Shown here in pieces: positions 55,441 through 64,000 of a stretch of DNA of 64,000 nucleotides. Source of the DNA: Dastarcus helophoroides (taxonomy: Eukaryota; Arthropoda; Insecta; Coleoptera; Bothrideridae); assembly GCA_028583605.1 (NCBI GenBank), contig CM053337.1, positions 29,088,397-29,152,396 of the forward strand, written 5' to 3'. Numbering within the stretch: position 1 is the first letter of the stretch; each line of letters opens with the position of its first letter. The notes under the pieces were generated by a model that saw only the letters and a list, made by a program, of their open reading frames with translations, was not told where the DNA came from and did no database searches. Both the position numbers and the translations under genes were made by a program.

Positions 55441-56061
55441 TTAATCAACTGCACTCGACGACGTGACAATAGGACCTATGAAGTTATAAACAATTTTTAT
55501 TAACAGATTTGTTGCGAGCCACAAGCCTTCTGTTGGGGGAGTTTGTAGCTTGATTTGTCTTTCTTCTAAGTACCATTTTCCCAATTTTTTGTATTTACTA
55601 ATCCTTCTGAATGGATAGTTAACATCAATGAAATAGTGACTAAGACGCACTGCATACCACAGAGGAATATTAATATTTTTCAAGATTTGTTTGATGGATA
55701 CCTATTTACTTTACAAGAAGTGTTTTTCTGTGGTGTATATTATTTTTAGAAAAATCGCCACTGAACAACGCCCAATTTAACGGACACGAAAGGCAGCACA
55801 ATGGCATGAATTACTTACTCTGTTAAAAAAAAAGGTCGGATTGTATCTTATGTGACGCTGACCCCTTTTTTGCTCCTCAAACCTCTTCCGCATTTTATGT
55901 CTACCTTCCGAGACGATAAAACAACCGACGATCTCACCCTTTGCGGATAAAACTAAGGGATCAATGACATCATAGAATGACAAGTTGAAGACGTTATCTT
56001 TTTTTATTGCCAATCTTGTCAATTTGAATTGCTTATGACCGTATGTTATTGGAAGGTTCAA
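55441..56061 (-). other. Two adjacent unrecognised open frames, possible exons or decayed gene
   Basis: Minus-strand frames 55777-56061 (94 codons, with KQFKLTRLAIKKDNVFNLSF and DVIDPLVLSAKGEIVGCFIV) and 55441-55683 (80 codons, with LSHYFIDVNYPFRRISKYKK and KLQTPPTEGLWLATNLL) lie in the same direction 93 bp apart. Their amino-acid composition is varied and not like the Phe/Lys-rich repeat frames. GAGTAAGTAAT at about 55818 and TTTTTTTTTAACAG just before it could act as donor or acceptor. I do not recognise either sequence, and a transposon or endogenous element origin is as likely as a host gene. Confidence 0.25.
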
Positions 56062-56064
56062 TTA

Positions 56065-57145
56065 AAGTGAGTGGCAAGAGGAAGCACTTACATTTACACA
56101 TAGATTGATAGAGACGTGTAAAAATGTTGGAATTTTTATAGTTAATGATCCAGGTTTGGGTTCTCGTGTCAGAACATTTTTTAAAATTAAACATGTTAAA
56201 TTGTTTCCGCTTTTAAAATTATTGCAGCAACACTTAACACCTTCACAGCAATACTTGAAATATGTCGAAAAGTAATAAAATTTTGAAGTGTTCGGCGTAA
56301 GAGAAAATTTGAATTTTTTCCTAATTTATAAGACATATGCGGTGCTTTTTAATGAAAACCCTTTACACTAAATAACTTGCTAAATCGGCGTTTTTGGAAA
56401 GAACGAGGATACATGGCAATAAATATATACAGGGAAATGTATATTGAGTGTAACTGTCATCTCTACGCCCTATAGTCACCCTTTTAATTTATGTTAGTTG
56501 AACACTTTGCATTTTCTTACATTTCTCCCTTTCTCTCAAAACTACGAATTTTCAGGCATAATAAACATTAAATTTAACCTTGAAGACTTCATTTTAACAT
56601 TAACATTTCTATATATTTTTTTTAAATCCATTATTTACACTCAACATTTTGATGATTTTGAGTAAAAAGTATAGGATCAATCGGGGTTATTATAAAACCG
56701 AGATAGATTAAACAGTCTATTTATTTTTAAAATATCTAACTCTGGAAACTTTGAAATAATAGAAGTTATAGACTGTGATATTTAGTTTAGTTTGTAAAAC
56801 TGTTAGCACACTAAACAATACAATAAAAGAGTCACGATATTTTATGTGAAAGCCAGCAAAGATGTCTAGAAATCATTTCAGAAGTGCTTCAGCATCATTT
56901 TAGTAAAAACTATAAAATAAAATTATAGGTAAATTATTGATAAATATCCTTGATCTGCATAAGTCAACAATTGTCGCATGAAATTCACCGAATAGGGCCG
57001 CACTTCCCAAATAGTGGGCCGCGACTCGGCACCGGGTTGTGAAAATAAAATACCAGGTCCCAAATTATCTCCATATTATTCAATAATATTTATAAAATTT
57101 ATGAAAACTAAAGGTAAAATTTCTAGTGCCTTTTGTAACCTATAA
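56065..57145. other. Intergenic with one hAT-like patch
   Basis: Mostly unrecognised. At 56995-57055 the GC-rich words CCCAAATAGTGGGCCGCGAC and GGCACCGGGTTGTG resemble the ends of ZBED-type hAT elements; no partner end or frame was found. Confidence 0.25.
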
Positions 57146-57149
57146 ATAT

Positions 57150-57590
57150 GGTACAAGAATTTTTTTTTAAATAAGACTGGCTTTTTTTCAAAATTTTTTG
57201 TAATAAATTTAGATATTTTTCGTATTTTTCTCGGAAAATTTGTACGCTTCTAAAAATTATGGCTTTTTCTTCTCAAAATTTGGATTTTTACACGTTGATG
57301 ACGTGTCGCATTATTTTATGCTTTGGTTTAACGCGTTTTCAAGATATGAAGAAAACAACCCTTTTTCAAATTTTCAATATTTTTAGACCTTTAAAAAACT
57401 GATTATTAAAATAACTTTCTAAATTCATTTTTTGTTGTTAAAAATTTCCACCCTTTTTAATAACTGAAATTTTTGCCAAAATTCATTTCTCTGCTTTTTC
57501 TGAACCTTTCGACTTTTTTGGAATATTTTGACTTGTTTAAATTTCGATTAGCTGCAAATTTCAACCTTTTTCACATTTGTTACTTGTTGT
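57150..57590. repeat. AT-rich degenerate minisatellite, pyrimidine orientation
   Basis: CTTTTTTTCAAAATTTTTTG, TTTCGACTTTTTTGGAATAT-type words. No gene is seen. Confidence 0.4.
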
Positions 57591-57639
57591 CCATAGCGGG
57601 GTAAAAAATGCGTTGGGATTCTGAACTCGTTACTCTGGT

Positions 57640-58105
57640 CAACCCTGATCAGAATTTGAACAAAATTAACAATAAACAGGACAATAGTGGAACTGATATT
57701 CACGTACGGATCGAAATGCTGGTAGATAACAAAAAAAAGATAAGCAGAGATTAGACTCGAAGTAGATCATGCGGAATATCTAGACAGGGGCACGTAAGAA
57801 ATGAAAAAATGAGAAGAAGAACGGGAAGAGTGCATACTAATACAGAGAGAAGAGAAACTAGACAATTGATATGCTTCGGATACGTAAAAAAAATGCAGGA
57901 CAATAGATCGCCAAAAAGAGCATTAGAATAAATTCTTACAAACAGGAGAAAGAGAGAAAGATAGCTAGAACATGGATTAATGGGATAATGAATATAATGG
58001 AAGCCAGAGCAATCCATGACAGGGACTGGAAAAACAAAAAGATATGGCGGTCGAAATGCGAAACGCGACAGCAGCTATAGGATTCTCACTATTAATAATA
58101 ATAAA
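57640..58105 (+). mobile_element. Non-LTR retrotransposon, RT C-terminal fragment (third family)
   Basis: In shifted plus-strand frames one reads TIVELIFTYGSKCW (family: L.YGSExW) near 57690, then LICFGYVKKMQDNRSPKRAL near 57865 (family: WxGHVxRMxDxRxPKxxL), then WINGIMNIMEARAIHDRDWK near 57975. This order is the end of endonuclease-reverse transcriptase ORFs of several arthropod non-LTR families. The fragment ends in a TTAATAATAATAAAA simple tail (58090-58105), as for RTE/CR1-like 3' ends. The clade cannot be set from so little. The minus-strand frame 57751-58017 is a shadow. Confidence 0.65.
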
Positions 58106-58109
58106 AAGT

Positions 58110-60060
58110 ACTTGTCTTAAAAATTTTGATTGGAAATATTGACCTTTTTAAAAATGTTGATTTAAAAAAAAACAACTTTCTTGAACATTTCCTCTTTTTG
58201 AAAAATTCCAATTAAAAAAAAAAGTCATTTTAGAAAGTTTCCACTATTCCTAGTTTTTTATTGGCACCTTTACAAAATTTCTATTCTTTTTTCAAAGTTT
58301 TGACCTTTTTCAAGGCTATTTTGGAAATGGCTTTATTTACTTTAAAAATTCAACTTTTTTACAATATATTGACTTATTATGAAAACTTTTACCCTTTTCA
58401 AAATTTTGGCTTTCTTGGAAAAGTTTATTTTATTAATTTTAAAAATTTCGACTCAATATTTTGACTTTTTCTTAAGGTTTTCACTTTATTTTTGAAACAT
58501 TCAAAGTATTTTTAAATTTTGTACTATTCCTTAAAAATTCGGCCTTCATTATAGCTTTTAAAAATTTTTTCTTGTGAAAATTTCGACTCTTCTCAAAATG
58601 TGAACTTTTATTTAAATAATTCTGTTTTTTTTTGAAATGATGATATTCTGACTTTACGACTTTATTTGAAAGATTCGACTTTGACTATTTAAAATTTCAA
58701 CATTGCAAAATTTATATTATTTCTAAATTTGGCTTATTTGTAAAAATTTTGATTTCAAATTTTCGCCTTTTATAGAAATTTTGACCTTTTTATAAATATT
58801 GATTTATTAAAAAAAGTGAAATTTAAATTTCCATCTTTTTAAGTTCCCATTTTACCAATAATTCAAATTTTTCTTAAAATTTTGACTCAAATTTTCTACT
58901 TTTTTCCGAAAAGTGAAAAATTGGCATTTCAAAATTTTAGGATTTTTGAAAATTTTAACAGACTTCTTTTGTAAATTTAAGGTTCATTAAAATTTACCTT
59001 TTTGCAATTTTTGACTTAATAAAGTCTACTTTTAATTTTGACTTCTTTGTACATTATGAACCTATTTTCTTTTGAAAATTTCTGATATTTTTCAAAAGTT
59101 GGACTCAGAATTTGATGGTTTCTCAAATTTCAACCTTTTCCGAAAATTTTGATATTTTAGCATTTCGAAATATGTACCTGCTTTTATTTTCAAAATTTCC
59201 AATTGTTTTCAAAATTTCAACTATTTTCCAATATTTTGACCAGTCTGAAAATTTAGATTTTTTTCAAAATCGCGACATTTTTTAAAGAATGATTTATATT
59301 GAGGATTTCGACTTTTTTTCGAAATTTTGATTTCCTTTAAAAAATAGGTAGATATAAATTTTTCTAAAATTCCAAATGTTAACATTTTTTTAAATTGCCG
59401 GTTTAAACTCACAAAAATTGAGAATTAAATATTTAAATTTGAAATAATTGAAATATTGTATTATGGATTCACAATAAAAAAGTTAAAAGTTCACATTTAA
59501 GCTCGCATTTTGAAATTTCCCTTTTTAATTAGAGATTGACCTTTTAATTGAAATGGTAATTTTGATAAAAATGGTGAAAGATTCTAGCAAACAAACCTAA
59601 TTATAACTTATAACTTCTAATCTCGAAATTTAAAAAAAGTCCGAATTTCTATTTAAAGTTGAACAGCGTAGGTTTAAAATATTTTCAAGTCTCAAAAAAT
59701 CAATTTGTTTCAATGTTGAAAAAAAATGTAACTAAAATTGGCTTTAGAAAAAAGACTGCTTTGAGTTTAGACCAGAAAAATTAAAAATTAAACACTTGTG
59801 TTGCAAAAAATAACATTTGAACTTTAATTAGAATAAAATTGAAATAGAAAAAAAACAAAATTTTAAATTAAATTTAAAAATTGAAAGTTTAAATTTGGAT
59901 TTCTCACAAACGTTTTACCATTTCATATTCCCTCTCAGAAGTTCGACCCATTTTCAAAATTTTTTACATTTTTCTTTTAATTTTGACTTTGAAATTCAAA
60001 ATAATTTTGAGAATATAAAGTCTCTATTGAATGTCGAGTTTTTAGACAAACCTAAAGAAT
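58110..60060. repeat. Degenerate minisatellite, pyrimidine orientation then mixed
   Basis: 58110-59420 has TTTTGACCTTTTT, TTTCGACTCTTCTC and similar words on the plus strand; 59420-60060 is mixed and weaker. The frames 58261-58464, 59221-59412 and 59895-60116 are by-products, the last one running into the piggyBac-like N-terminus. Confidence 0.5.
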
Positions 60061-60084
60061 TTAATCTACCCGAAAAAGTTTCAG

Positions 60085-61590
60085 ATAAGTACCGAAATTT
60101 TAAAAGACGAATTTGATGATGAGTCGGACGAAAGTATGGAAGATGTCAGTGTGACTGCAAAAAGGGAAGATTCCAACAGCGAGCAGGAAGCGAAAAGTGA
60201 AGCGTCAACAGCATTTCTTTATTATTCTGGCAAGGACAATACTACCAAGTGGAACATGAATTTATTGTTCCAAAAAGTTCGAACTTTAAAATCTAATATT
60301 GATTCATCTACCTAGCGTTAAAGGAATCGCCAAGACTGCCAAAACTCCGCTAAAATGTTGGGAATTATATTTTAGTGACAGTATGCTTGATAATGTGGTC
60401 AAAAGCACCAATAAATATATAGACAAATTATATAATAATTTTAAGCTCGACCTACCAATTTAATGGAAAGAAGACCCCTAATAGATCTTTTATATCTGGC
60501 AGGCATTCAAAAAGGAAGCCGTATGAATACAGAGGACTTCTGCAATCGAGATAGAACAGAGGTTGACATGTTTTCGTATGAGTGCAGATGACAAAGACAC
60601 TAAAGAGAAAATAGATAAATTGGCTGCAATAAGGAAAACTTTAGATCTATTTGTAAAAAATTGTCAAGCACATTATACATTATTTGAGTTTGCCACAATT
60701 GGTGCAAAACTTGAGGCCTTCAGGGGTCGCTGCAATTTTCGGCAATACATTTCATGAAAACAAGAAAAATGGCATAAAACTATTTGCTTTGGTAGAAGCT
60801 AAAACCTAATATACAATAAATTTGGAACTTTACGCAGGTCAGCACCCCAATGGACCATATAAACAAAGTAATGATTTAAAATATATAGTTTTACGAATGA
60901 TCCAGCCAATAACCAAAACAGGGTAAAACGTTACTGCAGGTAACTGGTTTATTCTTGTTACACATTGGTTAAGGATTTGCTAGAAAACCACAACATCACT
61001 CTTGTAGGTATAATAAGGAAAAAAAAGAGAGAATTGCCACCAGAATTTGTAAACACAAAACCACGTCCTGTCAAGTCTAGCCTGTTTGCTTTTCAGAAGA
61101 ATCGAAGTTTGGTTTTCTACGTACCTCGCAAGGAATAGAATGTTATATTAGTTTCTAGTATGTACCACGATGATGAAATATATGCTTACACTAGGGAAAA
61201 GGATAAACCAGAAATCATATCGTTCTATAATGATAAAAAGTACATGAACCGAGTGCTAAATACAATTGTGCAAGAAACACCATCACCAATGGTCATATTG
61301 TCTTCTGTATTAAATATAGCAGGAATAAATTCACATATTACATTTTGTGCCAACAACCCAAATACAGATTTGTGAAGGCGGAGGTATTTGTAGCTGATAT
61401 CAAAAGAATTAATATGCCAGTATCAGAAACATCAAGATATTTAAAAAAAATTACCACAAGATGTAAGAAAGCCCAGACAAGAAGTCATTGGGATTTTCCA
61501 AGAGCAACGAGAGTTGCCTGTTCCAGGTAAAAGAACAAGATGCAAAGACTGTCGGGGTTGTGGGGGTTGCTATTTAAAATAAGAAATTTG
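60085..61590 (+). pseudogene. PiggyBac-like transposase, degenerate
   Basis: The coding traces run in order through shifted frames: acidic N-terminus DDESDESMEDVSV (60110), DNTTKWNMNLLFQK (60235), DNVVKSTNKYIDKLY (60390), FALVEAKT with NLELYAGQHPNGPYKQSNDL in part (60780-60870), LVKDLLENHNITLVGIIRK (60970-61020), ELPPEFVNTKPRPVKSSLFA (61030-61090), SMYHDDEIYAYTREKDKPEI (61157-61220) and a Cys-rich end, KRTRCKDCRGCGGCYLK (61530-61585). These are piggyBac family landmarks. The motif normally DNWFTS reads GNWFIL near 60935 and the YGVDVLD region reads YMNRVLN near 61245, so at least two catalytic acids are gone. Many stops. Frames 60563-60757, 61160-61375 and 61345-61530 are its pieces. Confidence 0.8.
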
Positions 61591-61748
61591 GTGTCTACTT
61601 CCGGTTTAACCGGAAGTAGGGCGATGTTAAAAATATTTTTAGAACAAAGATAAGCTCCGATTAGCTTCATCTGCGAAATAAGTTTGTCTTTGTAATGAGT
61701 GGTTCTCCGTATAAAGGTAACCTCCCAACTAAAAAAAAAACACCCGGT
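61566..61748. mobile_element. Terminus related to the 32-34 kb foldback arms, at the piggyBac-like 3' end
   Basis: Read inward from the right, AATATACCGGGTGTTTTTTT is followed by AGTTGGGAGGTTACCTTTAT, GAAGCTAATCGGAGCTTA, an ACTTCCGGTT block and CTTATTTTAAATAGCAACCC. All of these recur in order in the left arm starting at 32101. Similarity begins within the last codons of the piggyBac-like ORF (TTGCTATTTAAAATAA). Either this is the 3' terminal region of the transposon, or a MITE of that family inserted there. Confidence 0.65.
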
Positions 61749-61822
61749 ATATTGTGCAGCATGCAACTTGTTTTAGGTGCTTTTATTACTGTTATAATGT
61801 TAATTAAATATGATTATTAAAT

Positions 61823-62030
61823 AAACAATTAAATGTTCTGTAATTAAAGAGTTAAACGTGCTTAAAATTGAAAATATGTATAACGGCAACGATAGACTAG
61901 TTTCGACCTTCCTTGGCTTCATTGGATGGTACGGTGGTTGCAAACAGTTCCAATTTAAAGTCCCTAGTCAGTTGTATAAGTATTCAAGAGAGTAAACTCC
62001 CGTTGGGCGTCTTGTAACTGACTTTTAACT
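61823..62030. repeat. Old dispersed repeat, related to 29035-29285
   Basis: Shares ordered words with the copy at 29 kb (GTTCTGTAAT, AGTTAAACGTGCT, GACCTTCCTTGG, CTAGTCAGT, TGTAACTGACTTT). Ends are not defined and there is no open frame. Confidence 0.4.
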
Positions 62031-62034
62031 AATT

Positions 62035-62420
62035 ATTACGCAAACATTTTCGCTACATGACTTAAGAATAAAGTAGGCATAGGTTTTATTCCATTATAAG
62101 GAAATTTAAATAAGTTGGTGCGCTCGAAATTATGCCCCTAGCATGGCTGCCGTTGCCTATCAACGGCATCCACGCGATACGGAGATTCAATTAGAAATAG
62201 ACCACGGAATAATATGCTAGCGCAGTGCGTCGCACCGCGTCGATACAAATGGTTTTAAATAAACTTTAGAATAGGTCAAATAAACTGGGAAATTACCACA
62301 ATTAACCATAAAACATGTATTGCACCAAAATAAAATATTTTCATAATAACCAACTGGACTTTAACATTTCCTGCTTTAAATGGATGTTAATTAATTTTAG
62401 TTCTTAAAAATATTGTTATA
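62035..62420. other. Intergenic with a GC-richer patch
   Basis: 62115-62250 is less AT-rich (TGGCTGCCGTTGCC, AACGGCATCCACGCGATACG, GTCGCACCGCGTCG) but contains no supported frame or family signature. GCCGTTGCCTATCAACGGC is a short imperfect hairpin. Confidence 0.25.
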
Positions 62421-62424
62421 AATA

Positions 62425-62445
62425 CCACCTCTTTTTTTGAGGTGG
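62425..62445. other. Perfect 7-bp stem hairpin with T7 loop
   Basis: CCACCTC, seven T, GAGGTGG. No neighbouring gene gives it a role. It is noted only as local structure. Confidence 0.4.
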
Positions 62446-62599
62446 AGACTCCTTTAGGCGCGTTGAGCCATTTTGAAGTGGGAAAAACTTATGGTTTCGC
62501 GTCGCCATCACGCTAATTTAGGTTATCAACAGGATCTAATGTTAACAGTAATATGTAGCTGTGGGTAAGAGGTTTAATAAAATTAAAAATTTTATGAAC

Positions 62600-62655
62600 A
62601 ACACGAAGTTTGAACTCGCTGCCTATCAGGCCATTACGCTATACTGCTTATTGAC
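62600..62655 (-). repeat. tRNA-derived SINE or tRNA relic (A and B boxes)
   Basis: On the minus strand AGCAGTATAGCGTAATGG contains TAGCGTAATGG, close to the pol III A box, and 13 bp later GAGTTCAAACTTCG resembles the B box GxTTCxAxxC. The spacing is too short for a real tRNA, so an anticodon-arm region appears deleted. A SINE head is the likeliest origin; no intact tRNA is claimed. Confidence 0.35.
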
Positions 62656-62659
62656 AAAA

Positions 62660-63775
62660 ATATAAATTTTAACTGGCTTTAAGGTTGTGGGGCCGACATA
62701 CTCTTTTATGATCATAATTTTAATTTATAAATGTTAAAATTTTAATTTTTGACACAACAATTAATTTTAAAATAAGTTTTCTCTCCTCTTAGCGTTCCCA
62801 TGACTATCTAATTTTTTTTAGTCGTCAATACTTATTTAGAATATTACATCTTCTTCCTTAATTTTATACCTTAATACGATACTGCAGTAACATGACTTAA
62901 ATTCTAGCTAATAATATTTTTACATCTGCGCACCCCCGGTCAAAAAGTCACCAGTCGCCACTGAAAGCGAATATAGTGAAATAAAACCAATATCACAAAT
63001 TGTATATTTGTATTTTTTTAATCACTATACATATTTTTCCTAAAGTTAATACACCTGCAGCAATTTTCTATCAAACACAAAGCGATTTAAAATTTCAAAG
63101 TGCCTATTTTAACAAAAAAAAGACAAGAAAAATGTCTGGGTTTAGGAGCACCGGCCACTAGCGCCAGTTTAAATTTTTGGACTTCCAAAATCGTTTAAAA
63201 TTACCACACTTGACCCTATATTATTACTAGAGACCGTAATTTACGTAAAATCCTATGTTCCTACCTTTTCACCTTTTTTAAGTTTTTCGTGCGTTATTTC
63301 CCACATTTCGATTTTTTTTTTGCCTTTTTATACATGATTTAGACCTATTCGCAAAAAGTTTAGTGTCTATTTATCCTTTTCTATGGGCATCTTTGAGTAC
63401 ATTTACACTTCTGAAGAATTTAACCGGAAATATGTATACATACCTATGTAATAAAATAAAGCAATAAAATAGAAATTTAATTCATTCCAATAATAACAAG
63501 AAACTTCAAGCATAAACTTCTAAGAAATTTTATTTAATAACAATTACTCTTATTATCCACTCAGTCCCCTTTTGCCTGCTATTGAGAGCAGAACAATTGA
63601 ATTACTTTATCTGTTTATCTTAATTTTTCAATAAAGTCAGATGCACAGGTAAAATAATAAAATTACCCGAACAATTTAAAAATTTATCTTCGAACTGTCT
63701 CTTGTAAAATGAACTTGTGTGTGAAAAATTCCTTTACAAAGATAAAGTTCCCGAATTAAATACAAGTTTGAAGTC
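62660..63775. other. Intergenic, nothing recognised
   Basis: AT-rich sequence with a small GC-richer spot near 63148 (GGAGCACCGGCCACTAGCGC). No gene, array or inverted element could be supported. Confidence 0.3.
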
Positions 63776-63779
63776 AACT

Positions 63780-64000
63780 GGAGAAATGTCCAGTTTTTTA
63801 AACTCTAATTTATAGAAATAAGTTTCACCTTTAAAATTATTGTCTAAATCTCGAGAAAAAGAAGCCTAAATTAATAAAAAAAAGGTTTGAAGTTAAAATT
63901 TAAAAAAAGATAAACTACCACATAAAAACTGGAAGGCAAACTTTAATTAGGAATTTTAAAAAAAAGTCTGCAAATTTTGGAAAGATCGAATCAATGAGTA
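63780..64000. repeat. Degenerate minisatellite, purine orientation, running off the window
   Basis: AAAAAAAGTCTGCAAATTTTGG and similar words mark another purine-oriented block that continues past the end. Confidence 0.4.

Noticed and set aside
57751..58017. 88-codon minus-strand frame with hydrophobic residues
   Set aside because: Antisense to the non-LTR RT fragment, whose plus-strand motifs are in the expected order.
62425..62445. Hairpin followed by nothing, considered as a terminator
   Set aside because: No upstream gene and no role for a rho-independent terminator in a eukaryote.

Overview
The window is eukaryotic and almost certainly from an insect or another arthropod. It is very AT-rich and carries spliced genes with consensus splice sites, a class A GPCR exon and an SLC6 transporter. 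It also holds a dense load of decayed arthropod-type transposons (mariner, Tc1, hAT, piggyBac, Jockey-like and RNase H-bearing non-LTR elements, and a solo LTR). Nothing prokaryotic is visible. The order cannot be fixed from the sequence alone.

Only three host genes can be supported. (1) An unidentified plus-strand gene whose last two coding exons lie at 5826-6012 and 15371-15505, joined in phase 0 across a 9.36 kb intron full of repeats. (2) The last coding exon of a rhodopsin-like GPCR on the minus strand, 40448-40981, with TM7 and an NPxxY motif. (3) An intact, single-exon, 608-residue divergent SLC6 (neurotransmitter:sodium symporter family) transporter at 50161-51987. Its sodium-site signatures are changed, although the fold signatures and glycosylated loop remain.

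The rest is repeat. By eye, roughly 40 percent of the window is a degenerate AT-rich tract built from a word of about 19-20 bp resembling GTCGAAATTTTGAAAAAA or its reverse complement. It occurs in blocks that keep one orientation: purine-rich at 2.1-3.1, 6.3-8.6 and 19.5-20.6 kb, and pyrimidine-rich at 24.8-26.7, 36.0-38.8 and 58.1-59.4 kb. Most small ORFs in the window are by-products of these tracts.

Transposon layout, left to right: Jockey-like 3' end (0.97-1.13 kb); mariner scrap (1.55 kb); hAT element with ATATGCA-rich ends (8.67-9.92 kb); palindromic hairpin element (10.44-10.91 kb); Jockey-like copy (16.7-19.5 kb); mariner copy (21.26-22.08 kb); second Jockey-like copy (22.44-23.89 kb); second hairpin element (28.7-29.0 kb); MITE (30.1-30.6 kb); foldback element with arms of about 600 bp (32.10-33.85 kb); 380-bp tandem dimer (35.3-36.0 kb); Tc1 relic with a nested solo LTR (43.5-44.9 kb); RNase H non-LTR fragment (45.6-46.7 kb); full-length dead mariner (46.93-48.22 kb); pogo-like MITE (48.8 kb); inverted-repeat element and deleted mariner (53.0-54.1 kb); third hairpin half-copy (54.4 kb); RT C-terminal scrap (57.6-58.1 kb); dead piggyBac-like transposase (60.1-61.6 kb), ending in a terminus shared with the 32-34 kb foldback element.

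The genes do not form a pathway; they are isolated host loci in repeat-rich DNA. All transposase and reverse transcriptase frames seen are broken. The clearest structures that ordinary gene annotation would miss are the oriented minisatellite, the long-armed foldback element with its piggyBac-adjacent relative, and the hairpin family with a tail on one side only.
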